This document shows, piece by piece, positions 1 to 8,239 of a DNA stretch of 31,738 nucleotides. The notes beneath the pieces are model-generated. The model worked only from the letters and a program-made list of their open reading frames with translations. It was not told the DNA's origin and searched no databases. Positions within the stretch are counted from its first letter, which is position 1. Each line of letters opens with the position of its first letter. The position numbers were made by a program, and so were the translations under genes. This DNA is from JAXHNE01 sp038316995 (GTDB lineage Bacteria; Patescibacteriota; Saccharimonadia; Saccharimonadales; JAXHNE01): assembly GCA_038316995.1 (NCBI GenBank), contig JBBQAZ010000007.1, positions 1-31,738 of the forward strand, written 5' to 3'.

Positions 1-1
1 A

Positions 2-481
2 AAACAAAGAATCGATGAAACGTCTAAGTACATTCGACCCCGCGAAAAAACCATGGACTATGCATTCATGTTCATTCCATCAGAGGCAATTTATTATGAC
101 TTGCTTATAAATAACGTTGGCGCAACTGGTACAGCAGCGCGAGATTTACTTGAATACGCTTTCCGCGAAAAGCAGGTTATTATCGTTAGCCCAACAACCT
201 TCATGGCCTACCTGCAAACAGTCATGCAAGGACTGCGTGCACTTGAAATTGAAGAAAAAGCTAAAGATATCCAAAAAAATGTTGGGAAACTTGGTCGACA
301 TCTTGGCGGATATAAAACATTCATGGAAAAGTTGGGTAATTCACTAGGAACTACGGTAAATCATTACAACAGTGCGAGTAAAGAATTTAGAAAAGTTGAC
401 ACAGATGTTTATAAAATTTCCGGGGAAACGGTTGGAGCGCTCGAGGCTGAGCTTACTAAACCCGACGAGGATGACGATTAA
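2..481 (+). CDS. rmuC: DNA recombination protein RmuC, C-terminal part (cut by window edge)
   Basis: RmuC proteins are PD-(D/E)XK-type nuclease-like factors that limit DNA rearrangement. The open frame runs in from the left edge with no start, and an ATG at 53 is internal: the residues before it (KYIRPREKT) continue straight into MDYAFMFIPSEA, a typical RmuC core segment. It is followed by VSPTTFMAYL and a helical C-terminal tail (KAKDIQKNVGKLGRHLGGY), both characteristic of the family. The tail ends in acidic residues. About 159 residues are visible, so roughly the N-terminal half (usually a membrane helix and coiled coil) lies outside. The stop codon overlaps the start of the next gene by one base (TAATG), suggesting translational coupling. 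Family assignment is by recognised motif wording; nuclease activity is not shown here. Confidence 0.88.
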   Translation, partial: KQRIDETSKYIRPREKTMDYAFMFIPSEAIYYDLLINNVGATGTAARDLLEYAFREKQVIIVSPTTFMAYLQTVMQGLRALEIEEKAKDIQKNVGKLGRHLGGYKTFMEKLGNSLGTTVNHYNSASKEFRKVDTDVYKISGETVGALEAELTKPDEDDD

Positions 482-1641
482 TGAAAGTCGTAGTGGTGGG
501 TAGTGGTTTTGGTGGTGTGAAAGTTGCACTTGAGCTCGCTAATAAATCTAATATTGATGTAACACTAGTGAGTCAAATACCAAATTTTGAGTATCACGCG
601 GCACTTTATAGGTCCGGCACTGGGCATTCTCCGCTAGAAGTGGTCTTACCGCTTCGGGATATTTTTAAACGCGCTATGAATGTGAAGATCGCATTAGATA
701 GGATTGTTGGAATCGATACAAACAAGCAAACAGTTGTGAGCGAAGCAGGAGAATCCTATAAGTACGACAAGGTTATTTTTGCTATGGGAAATGTCGTGAA
801 CTACTTTGACATTTCTGGTATGGAGGGCTCAACGATGACTTTAGATACCATAACGAACACTATTGCGCTACGTCACGAGCTAACAACACTATTTAAAAGC
901 AATCAAAAGACAGTCAAGGTAGCTGTTATTGGTGCTGGACCAGCAGGCGTAGAGCTAATTGGCGAACTTCAACACTATGCAGACTTAGTCGCAGATAAGT
1001 ACGGCCTGCAAGCAGCTAAGGTTCTCGCAACACTAATTGAAGGCTCCGACCGTGTACTTCCTACACTGGATTCGAAGGCAAGTGTTAAGGCGCTTAAGAG
1101 GCTTAAGCAATTAAAAGTAAAAATTATGCTTGGGACTCAAGTTAATTCCTGTTTGCCAGGTAAAGTTTGTATTAGTTCAGGCGACATAGACGCTGATCTG
1201 ATTGTCTGGACTGCAGGCAGTAAGGCAGTTGGCTTTTATAGTGAGCACCCAGAGGAATTTGACTTAGAGCGTGGAAGAGTAAGAGTTGACCAGTATTTGC
1301 ATGCAGTCGGGCACGAAAACATTTATGTGATTGGCGACAATGCAGCAACGCCGTATTCTGGAATGGCCCAAACTGCACTACATGATGCCAGTTTTGTTGC
1401 AAAAAACATACTACTCGAACAAAAAAACCAACGCTTGAAATGGTACGTGGCAGTAAGGCCTGTTTATGCAGTACCAATTGGCCCAAACTGGGCATTACTG
1501 CAGACAAAGACAAAAGTTATAAGCGGGTATAAGGCTTGGCTTGCACGTAGAAGGGCCGATTTGGCAATTTATCGTAACTTCCAGCCGTATAAACAGGCAT
1601 TAAAAACGTGGCGAAAAGGCAATAAACTTGCAAAATTCTAG
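481..1641 (+). CDS. NDH-2-like FAD-dependent NAD(P)H dehydrogenase
   Basis: This is a two-dinucleotide-binding-domain flavoprotein of the type II NADH dehydrogenase family, which passes electrons from NADH to quinone at the membrane face without pumping protons. The FAD-binding glycine motif GSGFGG lies at residues 7-12, the NAD(P)H-binding motif GAGPAG at 151-156, and the second FAD contact IYVIGDNA at about 281-288. At 386 aa it matches the shorter NDH-2 proteins. The last 40 residues are rich in Lys/Arg and aromatics, which could serve as a peripheral membrane anchor. No other respiratory gene is in the window, so a quinone partner is inferred only. It is coupled to rmuC by a one-base overlap. 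A soluble disulfide or sulfide-quinone reductase relative is the main alternative, but no CxxxxC redox motif is present near the FAD site. Confidence 0.8.
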   Translation: MKVVVVGSGFGGVKVALELANKSNIDVTLVSQIPNFEYHAALYRSGTGHSPLEVVLPLRDIFKRAMNVKIALDRIVGIDTNKQTVVSEAGESYKYDKVIFAMGNVVNYFDISGMEGSTMTLDTITNTIALRHELTTLFKSNQKTVKVAVIGAGPAGVELIGELQHYADLVADKYGLQAAKVLATLIEGSDRVLPTLDSKASVKALKRLKQLKVKIMLGTQVNSCLPGKVCISSGDIDADLIVWTAGSKAVGFYSEHPEEFDLERGRVRVDQYLHAVGHENIYVIGDNAATPYSGMAQTALHDASFVAKNILLEQKNQRLKWYVAVRPVYAVPIGPNWALLQTKTKVISGYKAWLARRRADLAIYRNFQPYKQALKTWRKGNKLAKF

Positions 1642-1648
1642 TGTTAGA

Positions 1649-1690
1649 TATGAAATTTAATTTAAATTGTATTTAAATTAAATTTTCATA
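1649..1690. terminator. AT-only hairpin between convergent genes
   Basis: A 13-bp perfect stem (1655-1667 with 1671-1683) has a 3-nt loop and extends outward by further pairs with one bulged T, giving about 19 bp. It sits between the convergent ends of the dehydrogenase (+) and the glycosidase (-), where a bidirectional terminator would be expected. It is purely A/T in its core, so it is not a classic GC-rich intrinsic terminator. Confidence 0.5.
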
Positions 1691-1729
1691 AATATCCTAT
1701 ATTGCCCGGTGGCTTTGATACTAAAAAGG

Positions 1730-3049
1730 TTATTTAGTTTTTAAAAGGTCAATTACTAAGGCTGCTGTCCATGAAAAATATGACGCGCCACCAGGTTCGC
1801 CGCTGATAGGGCTATAATACTCGTGCATTTGTTCGTCGACCATTTCAAGAGTTGATTCCTTTAGAGCATTTGCATGGTCTTTGAATTCAAGTCGTTTAAG
1901 TCCGTCGATAATAAGCCAGTTAGTGTTTACCCATGTTGGTCCTTGCCAATAGCCAAGCTCTTTGAACCAGGGCGACTCTACGCTTACACTGGGAACTGGG
2001 AAAGCTGGGCCATAGGCATGTGCGTTTTCTAGTTGTTTTATGAGTAACTTTGCCCGGTTTTTGCTAATTGTCCCGGCATAAAGTGGCATGAGACTGGCGA
2101 TACTTGGTTCTTTTATCAGCTTGTGCGTAACGAAGTTTCTAGAATAGTACTGGTTACTGTAAGGGTCCCAAAGTGTTTCCAGTGCTCCCTGAGATTTTGC
2201 CATTTGCTCCTGCAGATTTTCAGGAACTTCTTCTTTTATAGCTTTTGCAATTTCAAGCAGTAGTTGGTCGTTTCTGATTAAAATACAGTTAAAACTTAGG
2301 TCTTCAATTGCAAAGTGTGAATGACTTAGAATTCTGTCTATGTCGTATAACTTTCGTCGTAAGCGCCTTTGTACGCTATAGAGTGAGAGCGCTTCAATAG
2401 TGTCTAACCGTTGTTCTGCTGGAATACGTTTTGTGTCGCGTCTAAAAAGACGAATAATTTTATCAAGGTGAATTTTCTTAACAACCTGAATCCATATTGG
2501 CATTTGGTGTTCATGAAGTTCGCGCATCCATGGTGGCGTGTTATCAAGACCGGTTTCCCAGGGGTGAACTTGAATAGTTAGGCCTTCCTGATGTGGATCA
2601 CGTTCTGTATGTAGCCATTGATGATATGCAAGAAGACGCGGGTAGACTTTTTTATACCAAAGTTTACGCTCTGGAGCAGTTAGTTTTTTGCCAATCTGAA
2701 CCACGGCTTCTGCGATAATCGGCGGTTGGGTAATTCCGCTAGTAGACAGTTCAAAAGGGGCGGCGGGGTTAATCCAGCTGCGCCAAAACCGTGCATCGCG
2801 CGTACTGTGGTGCTCGTCACTAATAATCATGTTTGGAATCATGCCGTTTGACCACTGGCCACCAAGCATGCGCAATATTTCAAGTTGAGCACGATCGATA
2901 TCAAGATGTCGTAGACCTATCGCAATAAAGCAACTATCCCACAGCCATTGGTGTGGGTATAGCTCGGGTGCCGGGACGGTAAAATCACCGCGGTCGTTAA
3001 GAGCTAATACTTCTTTTGCATGCTCCAAAACAACCGACTTATCTTCCAT
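1730..3049 (-). CDS. Six-hairpin glycosidase (GH63 / mannosylglycerate hydrolase-like)
   Basis: This 439-aa protein has the signature segments of the (alpha/alpha)6-barrel glycosidases of the GH63/trehalase/MGH1-like group. WLWDS at 35-39 is the N-terminal substrate-loop motif. PWETGLDNTPPW at about 163-174 contains Asp169, at the place of the general acid. GYWQGPTWVNTNW lies near 366-378, and EYYSPISGE at 410-418 places Glu410 where the base normally sits. It has no signal peptide, so it is probably cytosolic. Related enzymes hydrolyse alpha-glucosides, glucosylglycerate or mannosylglycerate; the substrate cannot be read from the sequence. It stands alone on the minus strand after yajQ, with its own -10 box (TATACT) ending 7 bases before the ATG and no Shine-Dalgarno, so a leaderless transcript is likely. 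Glycogen-debranching-type activity is an alternative. Confidence 0.75.
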   Translation of the reverse strand: MEDKSVVLEHAKEVLALNDRGDFTVPAPELYPHQWLWDSCFIAIGLRHLDIDRAQLEILRMLGGQWSNGMIPNMIISDEHHSTRDARFWRSWINPAAPFELSTSGITQPPIIAEAVVQIGKKLTAPERKLWYKKVYPRLLAYHQWLHTERDPHQEGLTIQVHPWETGLDNTPPWMRELHEHQMPIWIQVVKKIHLDKIIRLFRRDTKRIPAEQRLDTIEALSLYSVQRRLRRKLYDIDRILSHSHFAIEDLSFNCILIRNDQLLLEIAKAIKEEVPENLQEQMAKSQGALETLWDPYSNQYYSRNFVTHKLIKEPSIASLMPLYAGTISKNRAKLLIKQLENAHAYGPAFPVPSVSVESPWFKELGYWQGPTWVNTNWLIIDGLKRLEFKDHANALKESTLEMVDEQMHEYYSPISGEPGGASYFSWTAALVIDLLKTK

Positions 3050-3056
3050 GAGTACA

Positions 3057-3062
3057 AGTATA
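3057..3062 (-). promoter_or_regulatory. -10 box for the glycosidase gene, leaderless layout
   Basis: TATACT on the minus strand ends 7 bases before the ATG at 3049. Normal -10 to +1 spacing puts transcription start at or within a base of the start codon. No ribosome binding site precedes the gene and no good -35 box is seen. Confidence 0.5.
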
Positions 3063-3085
3063 CCGCATGTGCTTGTAAGAATTTA

Positions 3086-3580
3086 CTATCTAAAATTAGT
3101 GAAGCTTACAGGAAAATCGAAGTCTTGAGATTTTAGAAGGTGCATTGTTTGTTGTAGTTCGTCTTTTTTAGCACTTGTAATTCTAACTTCGTCACCTTGA
3201 ATCTGCGTTTTAACCTTTGGTAGTTCGTCGCGCACTAGTTTTGTAATCTTCTTGGCTTTTTCTTGGTCTAAGCCTTTTTTAAATGGAACTTCTTTGGTGG
3301 TTTTGAGGTTGGTAGTCGTGGCTTCTTTAGATGTATCTAGGACTTTTTGACTTTGTCCACGAGTTGCGAGTTTTTTGCGCACCATATCTATGATTGCCTC
3401 GATATGGTAATCACTATCCCCGGTGATCTTTAGACCTGCTTTATCGTCAAGCCATTCAAGTTTGGCGCCTGTGCCTTTAAAGTCGTAGCGACTGTCAATT
3501 TCACGCTGTGCTTGGTCGAATACGTTGTTCATTTCTGCCTTGTCGTAATCTGAAACAATATCAAAACTAAAATTTGCCAT
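3086..3580 (-). CDS. yajQ: YajQ-family nucleotide-binding protein
   Basis: YajQ proteins are small two-domain proteins with ferredoxin-like folds that bind nucleotides; some bind cyclic di-GMP and act as transcription co-regulators. The 164-aa length is the family norm. Family wording is clear throughout: the N-terminus MANFSFDIVSDYDKAEMNN, then DSRYDFKG at about 30-37, the middle EVPFKKGLDQEKAKKI, and the C-terminal DFDFPVSFTNFR. A Shine-Dalgarno AAGGAG (3586-3591 on the minus strand) precedes the ATG at good spacing. The promoter is divergent from pheS. The gene lies upstream of the glycosidase, with a separate promoter between them. No diguanylate cyclase domain is in the window, so the ligand here is open. 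Confidence 0.93.
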   Translation of the reverse strand: MANFSFDIVSDYDKAEMNNVFDQAQREIDSRYDFKGTGAKLEWLDDKAGLKITGDSDYHIEAIIDMVRKKLATRGQSQKVLDTSKEATTTNLKTTKEVPFKKGLDQEKAKKITKLVRDELPKVKTQIQGDEVRITSAKKDELQQTMHLLKSQDFDFPVSFTNFR

Positions 3581-3601
3581 TTAAACTCCTTAACTAGCTT
3601 A

Positions 3602-3607
3602 ATTTTA
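3602..3607 (-). promoter_or_regulatory. Extended -10 box for yajQ
   Basis: Read on the minus strand, TG-T-TAAAAT lies about 20 bases upstream of the yajQ start, leaving room for the AAGGAG ribosome binding site in the leader. It faces away from, and lies within 20 bases of, the pheS -10 box, so the two divergent promoters nearly overlap and could interfere. Confidence 0.45.
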
Positions 3608-3621
3608 ACACGTGACGGTGT

Positions 3622-3627
3622 TATACT
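3622..3627 (+). promoter_or_regulatory. Extended -10 box for the pheS operon
   Basis: TG-T-TATACT ends 10 bases before the pheS ATG. Usual spacing would start the transcript about 3-4 bases before the ATG, so the GAGG at 3629-3632 would lie at or before +1 and be of little use for ribosome binding. No good -35 at 16-18 bp was found; the TG extension may compensate. Confidence 0.5.
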
Positions 3628-3637
3628 TGAGGTTAAT

Positions 3638-4666
3638 ATGAGTTATCAAAACGAAAAGGTGGCAAGTGTTGCCGAAGTGCTAAAGAATCGCATAGGTGAC
3701 CTAGATGTAAAATCGGATATTTTAAAATCAACAGAGCTAAAAGCGCTGTACAGCGAAATCCCAACTTTAGCAGCGGAAGATCGTGCAGAATTTGGTCAAG
3801 AAATAAATAAACTTAAAAATGAACTTAATGAATTAATTGACGAACATCAAGAAAAAGCCGAAAAGTTGCCACCGATAGACGTTGCTGCGCCATTTGCACC
3901 GAACACAAAATTAGAGAATAGACCGAGATTATTCACGAGTTCGCAAGGCTCTAAACATCCGTTGACTACAGAAATGGAGCGAATAAGCGACATATTTTAC
4001 CGAATGGGGTTTGAAATAGTTGAATCGCGCCAAATAGACGACGATTATCATATGTTTGGGAGTTTAAACTTTCCAGAAGGCCACCCAGCACGCGACGATT
4101 ACGATACCTTTATGACTGAGGATGGCTTGATTGCACCTGCACATACTAGCACCATGCAAAATCGTGTGATGAGTGAACGAAAACATTTGCTTGATGAAGG
4201 CAAAGCAATTGCCGTGGCGATTCCAGGCAGAGTGTTCCGCAACGAAGACCTAGATGCAACCCACGAACACACCTTTCATCAATTAGAGGGCGTGTATGTT
4301 GCTAAGGGAGCAAATGTTGGTAACTTGGTTGCAACTCTAAAAACTTACTTGAGCGAGTATTTTGGCGAAGATTTAAACGTTAAACTGCAACCATTCTACT
4401 TTCCGTTCACCGAACCTAGTTTTGAAATGGCAGTTGAACGCCCGCAAGCATTGCGTAAAGATGATAGCGAAGAACAGCAGTGGCTAGAGCTGCTTGGTTG
4501 TGGCATGATTCACCCGAACGTACTGCGAGAGGCCGGAATAGATCCAGAAATCTACACTGGTTTTGCTTGGGGTTGTGGCATAGAGCGACTGGTACTAATG
4601 CGACACGAAATAGAAGATATTCGCCACTTTAACAGCGGAAAACTAGACTTCTTGAGGCAGTTCTGA
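3638..4666 (+). CDS. pheS: Phenylalanine-tRNA ligase alpha subunit
   Basis: PheS is the catalytic subunit of the (alpha-beta)2 enzyme that charges tRNA-Phe. The 342-aa length is typical. After an N-terminal helical (coiled-coil tRNA-binding) region come class II synthetase motif 1 around HPLTTEMERISDIFYRMGF, motif 2 around VFRNEDLDATHEHTFHQLEG, and motif 3 GFAWGCGIERLVLMRH near the C-terminus. All are intact, so the enzyme should be active. It heads a run of overlapping genes that ends with its partner pheT, but two unrelated genes lie between them. The TGA stop shares a base with the next ATG. The upstream -10 box is only 10 bases from the start codon. Confidence 0.97.
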   Translation: MSYQNEKVASVAEVLKNRIGDLDVKSDILKSTELKALYSEIPTLAAEDRAEFGQEINKLKNELNELIDEHQEKAEKLPPIDVAAPFAPNTKLENRPRLFTSSQGSKHPLTTEMERISDIFYRMGFEIVESRQIDDDYHMFGSLNFPEGHPARDDYDTFMTEDGLIAPAHTSTMQNRVMSERKHLLDEGKAIAVAIPGRVFRNEDLDATHEHTFHQLEGVYVAKGANVGNLVATLKTYLSEYFGEDLNVKLQPFYFPFTEPSFEMAVERPQALRKDDSEEQQWLELLGCGMIHPNVLREAGIDPEIYTGFAWGCGIERLVLMRHEIEDIRHFNSGKLDFLRQF

Positions 4667-5115
4667 TGAGTACGATTTTTGACAAGATTGTTTCTGGTGA
4701 GATGAAATCATGGATTGTTTGGGAGGATGCTAAGCATTTGGCATTTTTAACACCTTTTCCTAATACGCCTGGCTTTACGGTAGTGATTCCTAAAGAAAAC
4801 CCTGGTGGTAATATATTTTCGATTGATGATGCAATTTATCACGAACTACTTGAAGCGACTCGAACTGTAGCTAAAATATTAGAAAAGGCTTTTAAGATAG
4901 AGAGAATAGCAATGATATTTGAAGGCGAAGCAGTGCCACATGTTCATGCAAAATTAATGCCAATGCACGGTATTGGCGAACCTTTCAAAGAGATTAAACC
5001 AGATCCAAAATTCTACGAGCAGTATCCTGGGTATTTAACATCACTTGAAGGCCCAAAAATGGAAGAGAAAAAATTGGATGAAATTCAAAAGAAAATCCTA
5101 GAGGCCCAAAAATGA
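4666..5115 (+). CDS. HIT-family protein with altered histidine triad
   Basis: HIT proteins are nucleotide-binding hydrolases or transferases. This 149-aa protein has the family layout: N-terminal FDKIVSGEMKSWIVWEDAKHLAFL, middle NTPGFTVVIPKENPGGN, then VPHVHAKLMPMHG. The triad normally reads His-x-His-x-His. Here it reads His92-Val-His94-Ala-Lys96, so the nucleophilic middle His (His94) is kept but the third His is Lys. The C-terminal 45 residues are charged and helical. The gene overlaps pheS by one base and the next gene by four (ATGA), indicating coupled translation inside the phe operon. Substrate unknown; AMP-lysine or dinucleotide hydrolysis is typical of the family, but the altered triad makes that uncertain. 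Confidence 0.85.
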   Translation: MSTIFDKIVSGEMKSWIVWEDAKHLAFLTPFPNTPGFTVVIPKENPGGNIFSIDDAIYHELLEATRTVAKILEKAFKIERIAMIFEGEAVPHVHAKLMPMHGIGEPFKEIKPDPKFYEQYPGYLTSLEGPKMEEKKLDEIQKKILEAQK

Positions 5116-5759
5116 GGATATTTATTTTTGGGGACAGTATCGCGCAGGGATTTTTTGATAACCAGGGTGGCTGGGCGCAAAGGCTTGCCAACTATTTTCA
5201 CCAAAAAACATTAAAAAGCATGAACGAAGATAATGTTAACTGGGTTGAAGTTCATTGTCTTGGTGTATCTGGCGATGATGCGGTCGGAATTGAGAGTCGC
5301 ATTGAAAACGAAATAATGGCAAGACGCATTGGTGAAGATAATTTAGAGCTTGTTATTATCGCGGTAGGAGCAAATGATTCTCTTCTGAAGAATAACGAGG
5401 CGGTAGTAGATGTTTACGAATTTCAAAAACGAATCGAGAAGTTGACAGAAAAAGCAAAGAAAATTTCAGAAAATGTTGTGTTGGTGGGTCTCACGGCTGT
5501 AGACGAGATACTCACCAACCCTTGGAAATTTAGTTCAACAGGAAAACAGTGGATCAATGTGAGAATGAACTTGTTCGAGGACACTATTAAACAGTGCTCG
5601 ATTACTCACGACGTGTCGTTCATACCAATTCACGACGATTTTTTAGCACACTTGAAGTCAGGAAAGAGCTTGCTGAGTGATGGATTGCATCCTAACACCG
5701 ATGGTCATGTGCTTATATATAGTACAATTCAGCCAAAAATTGAGGAGTTGATTTCATGA
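5112..5759 (+). CDS. SGNH/GDSL-family hydrolase
   Basis: SGNH hydrolases are serine esterases or lipases with a flavodoxin-like fold. This 215-aa protein shows block I as FGDSIAQG at 6-13, with Ser9 as predicted nucleophile. The glycine of block II is plausible in GVSGDDA (about residue 51-57). Block III is VGANDS around residue 92-97, with the Asn of the oxyanion hole, and block V is DGLHPNTDGH near the C-terminus, supplying the catalytic Asp and His. There is no signal peptide, so it should act in the cytosol, for example on acyl or acetyl esters; the substrate is not readable. It is locked between the HIT gene and pheT by ATGA overlaps on both sides. Confidence 0.88.
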   Translation: MRIFIFGDSIAQGFFDNQGGWAQRLANYFHQKTLKSMNEDNVNWVEVHCLGVSGDDAVGIESRIENEIMARRIGEDNLELVIIAVGANDSLLKNNEAVVDVYEFQKRIEKLTEKAKKISENVVLVGLTAVDEILTNPWKFSSTGKQWINVRMNLFEDTIKQCSITHDVSFIPIHDDFLAHLKSGKSLLSDGLHPNTDGHVLIYSTIQPKIEELIS

Positions 5760-8239
5760 AAGTTAGTTTAAATTGGGTTCGGCAATTTACGGATGTTGAG
5801 CTTGCTACTGAAGATTTGGTAAAAAAAATTGGCGAGCAACTTGGGGCTGTTGAAGAAGTTATAGTATTAGGTCCAAAATACGAAAATGTCGTAATTGCGG
5901 AAGTTAAAACCTGCGAGAAACACCCTGACGCAGATAAGCTGAGTATATGCATGATTGACGACGGTGGAGTAGTAGAAAATGTAGAGCGAACAGATGGTCT
6001 TGTCCAGGTTGTTTGCGGAGCTCCAAATGTGAAAGCTGGAATGAAAGTTGCCTGGTTGCCGCCTGGATCAACGGTACCTAGCACTTACAGTAAAGACCCA
6101 TTTGTATTAGAAGCACGCGAGCTGCGCGGCAAAGTAAGTAACGGCATGCTTGCGAGCATGAAAGAGTTAGCAATTGGCGACAGCCACGAAGGGATTTTAG
6201 AAGTTGACGTTCCAGCGGATATCGGGCAAAAGTTTGCGGACGTATACCAGTTAAATGACACGATTATTGATATTGAAAACAAGATGTTTACGCATCGCCC
6301 TGATTGTTTTGGACAGTTAGGAGTAGCCCGCGAAATTGCTGGAATAACTCATAAGCAGTTTACTAGCCCGGATTGGTATACGACTCCATTGGAGCAAGAC
6401 TCAAGTCTCAAGACTCAAAGATCAAATGAACTCAAGCTTGTTGTGCAAAATGACATTCCGGATTTAGTTCCGCGATTTGTTTGTGTTCCTATTGCCGGCG
6501 TAGATGTTAAAGAAAGTCCTGTAATGATCCAATCATTCCTAAGCCGAGTAGAGGCCAAACCAATTAATAACATAGTGGACATAACGAACTATATTATGTT
6601 GCTCACTGGACAGCCGTTACATGCATACGACTACGACAAAGTAGTAAAGCTAACTGAAGGCGAAGGTGCAGTAATCAAGGCGCAACATGGTGACGGAAAA
6701 ATGAAAGTGAAGCTACTTAACGGAAAAACACTAGCTCCAAGAAGTTCTGACATTGTAATTGCGACAGATTCGCAAATAGTTGGGGTTGGTGGTGTCATGG
6801 GTGGCGCAGAAACAGAGGTGGATGAAAACACCAAGAATGTCATCCTAGAATGCGGTAATTTTGACATGTACACCATTAGACGCACCAGTATGGGCCTAGG
6901 ACTGTTCACGGATGCAGTGACTCGATTTAATAAAGGTCAGTCACCACTACAAAATGACACAGTACTGGAAGAGGCGCTTGCAATGATACTTTCGCTTGCT
7001 GGTGGATCAGTTGCCGGAGATGTACAAGACGCTAAAGGCGAAGTAGATTTGCCGAATCAGGTTGAGGTTGAAGCGAGTTTTGTTTCTGAGCGGCTTGGTG
7101 AGCCAATATCTGCAGATGATATAAAAAAACTTCTTAGTAACGTTGAGTTTAACGTCGAATTACACGGAGAAAAAGCTGTTATTGACGTGCCGTTTTGGCG
7201 AACAGACATAGAAATACGGGAAGACATTGTTGAGGAAGTTGGACGTCTGATGGGCTTTCACCATTTGCCTGTTAACTTGCCGAATCGATCCATGCAGCCT
7301 GTTAAAAAAGACAGATTACTAGAGCTAAAATTAACAATTCGGGATATCTTGAGTGCTGCTGGCGGAAATGAATTACTGACTTATAGCTTTGTTCATGGTG
7401 ATTTAATTGATAGCGTCGGACAAGATAAAGAGAAAGCTTTTAAGATCGCAAATGCGCTTAGCCCTGACTTGCAATACTACCGTATGAGTATCGTTCCAAG
7501 CCTACTAGACAAGGTGTACGGGAACAGCAGGGCTAAACACCAGAACTTTTTATTGTTTGAAATTGGCAAAGCACACCTGAAAGATTTTAAAGGCGAAGAT
7601 GGCTTACCTAAGGAAGAAGAACGCCTGGGCGGTGTATTGATGACCGATGATAAACATCCGGCACATTACCATGCGCAATTATACGTAACCCAATTACTTG
7701 ACCGGATGGGTATTCGTGGTGCTGAGTTTGAGACTATTGATCATCCTTTTGAGTTTGAAAGTGGTAAACAGTGTCTAGCGCCATTTGAACAAGAAAGAAC
7801 AGCGGTCGTGAAACTAGGTAGTGATGTGCTTGGTATTGTCGGTGAGTTTAATGCTAAAACCAGAAAAGCGCTTAAACTGCCAAAGTCTACCGCCGGTTTT
7901 GAGCTCACCATAACTAGGCTACTCGAAGCAAACAAATTTATTGCCTATAAAGCATTATCAAAATATCCTAGTGTCCAGCAAGATATTTCCTTGCAAGTTC
8001 CTAAAGATTTAAGTTTTGGTAAATTATCGCAGTTTTTGCGTGATAATTTAGAAGTTAGCAACGATTTACAATGGCATCTTGAACCTATTGATATATATGA
8101 AAAGGCAGAAGACAAACACGTCACTTTTCGTTTAACGATCGCTTCTAGCGATCGAACCCTTAAAGCCGATGAAGTGAATAGTATGCTTGATGATTTGGCG
8201 GAAAAGGCAAAGACAACACTTAATACTAAAAGGCTGTAA
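5756..8239 (+). CDS. pheT: Phenylalanine-tRNA ligase beta subunit
   Basis: PheT binds and edits tRNA-Phe in complex with PheS. The 827-aa protein carries the full bacterial domain order: an N-terminal start MKVSLNWVRQF, an EMAP-type tRNA-binding domain at about 40-155 (containing CEKHPDADKLSICMID), B3/B4 editing domains around 210-400 (MGGAETEVDENTKNVILE), a B5 domain around 410-490, the catalytic-like core, and a C-terminal FDX-ACB anticodon-binding domain from about 735 (YPSVQQDISLQV). It is slightly longer than the common ~800 aa. It starts inside the previous stop codon (ATGA), and its own TAA overlaps the following ATG by one base. Separation from pheS by two genes is unusual, since pheS and pheT are normally adjacent. 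Confidence 0.97.
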   Translation: MKVSLNWVRQFTDVELATEDLVKKIGEQLGAVEEVIVLGPKYENVVIAEVKTCEKHPDADKLSICMIDDGGVVENVERTDGLVQVVCGAPNVKAGMKVAWLPPGSTVPSTYSKDPFVLEARELRGKVSNGMLASMKELAIGDSHEGILEVDVPADIGQKFADVYQLNDTIIDIENKMFTHRPDCFGQLGVAREIAGITHKQFTSPDWYTTPLEQDSSLKTQRSNELKLVVQNDIPDLVPRFVCVPIAGVDVKESPVMIQSFLSRVEAKPINNIVDITNYIMLLTGQPLHAYDYDKVVKLTEGEGAVIKAQHGDGKMKVKLLNGKTLAPRSSDIVIATDSQIVGVGGVMGGAETEVDENTKNVILECGNFDMYTIRRTSMGLGLFTDAVTRFNKGQSPLQNDTVLEEALAMILSLAGGSVAGDVQDAKGEVDLPNQVEVEASFVSERLGEPISADDIKKLLSNVEFNVELHGEKAVIDVPFWRTDIEIREDIVEEVGRLMGFHHLPVNLPNRSMQPVKKDRLLELKLTIRDILSAAGGNELLTYSFVHGDLIDSVGQDKEKAFKIANALSPDLQYYRMSIVPSLLDKVYGNSRAKHQNFLLFEIGKAHLKDFKGEDGLPKEEERLGGVLMTDDKHPAHYHAQLYVTQLLDRMGIRGAEFETIDHPFEFESGKQCLAPFEQERTAVVKLGSDVLGIVGEFNAKTRKALKLPKSTAGFELTITRLLEANKFIAYKALSKYPSVQQDISLQVPKDLSFGKLSQFLRDNLEVSNDLQWHLEPIDIYEKAEDKHVTFRLTIASSDRTLKADEVNSMLDDLAEKAKTTLNTKRL

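Noticed and set aside
6398..6440. Repeated CAAGACTCAA in pheT
   Set aside because: A two-copy 10-base repeat inside a variable linker of PheT. It keeps the frame and has no sign of a mobile or regulatory element.
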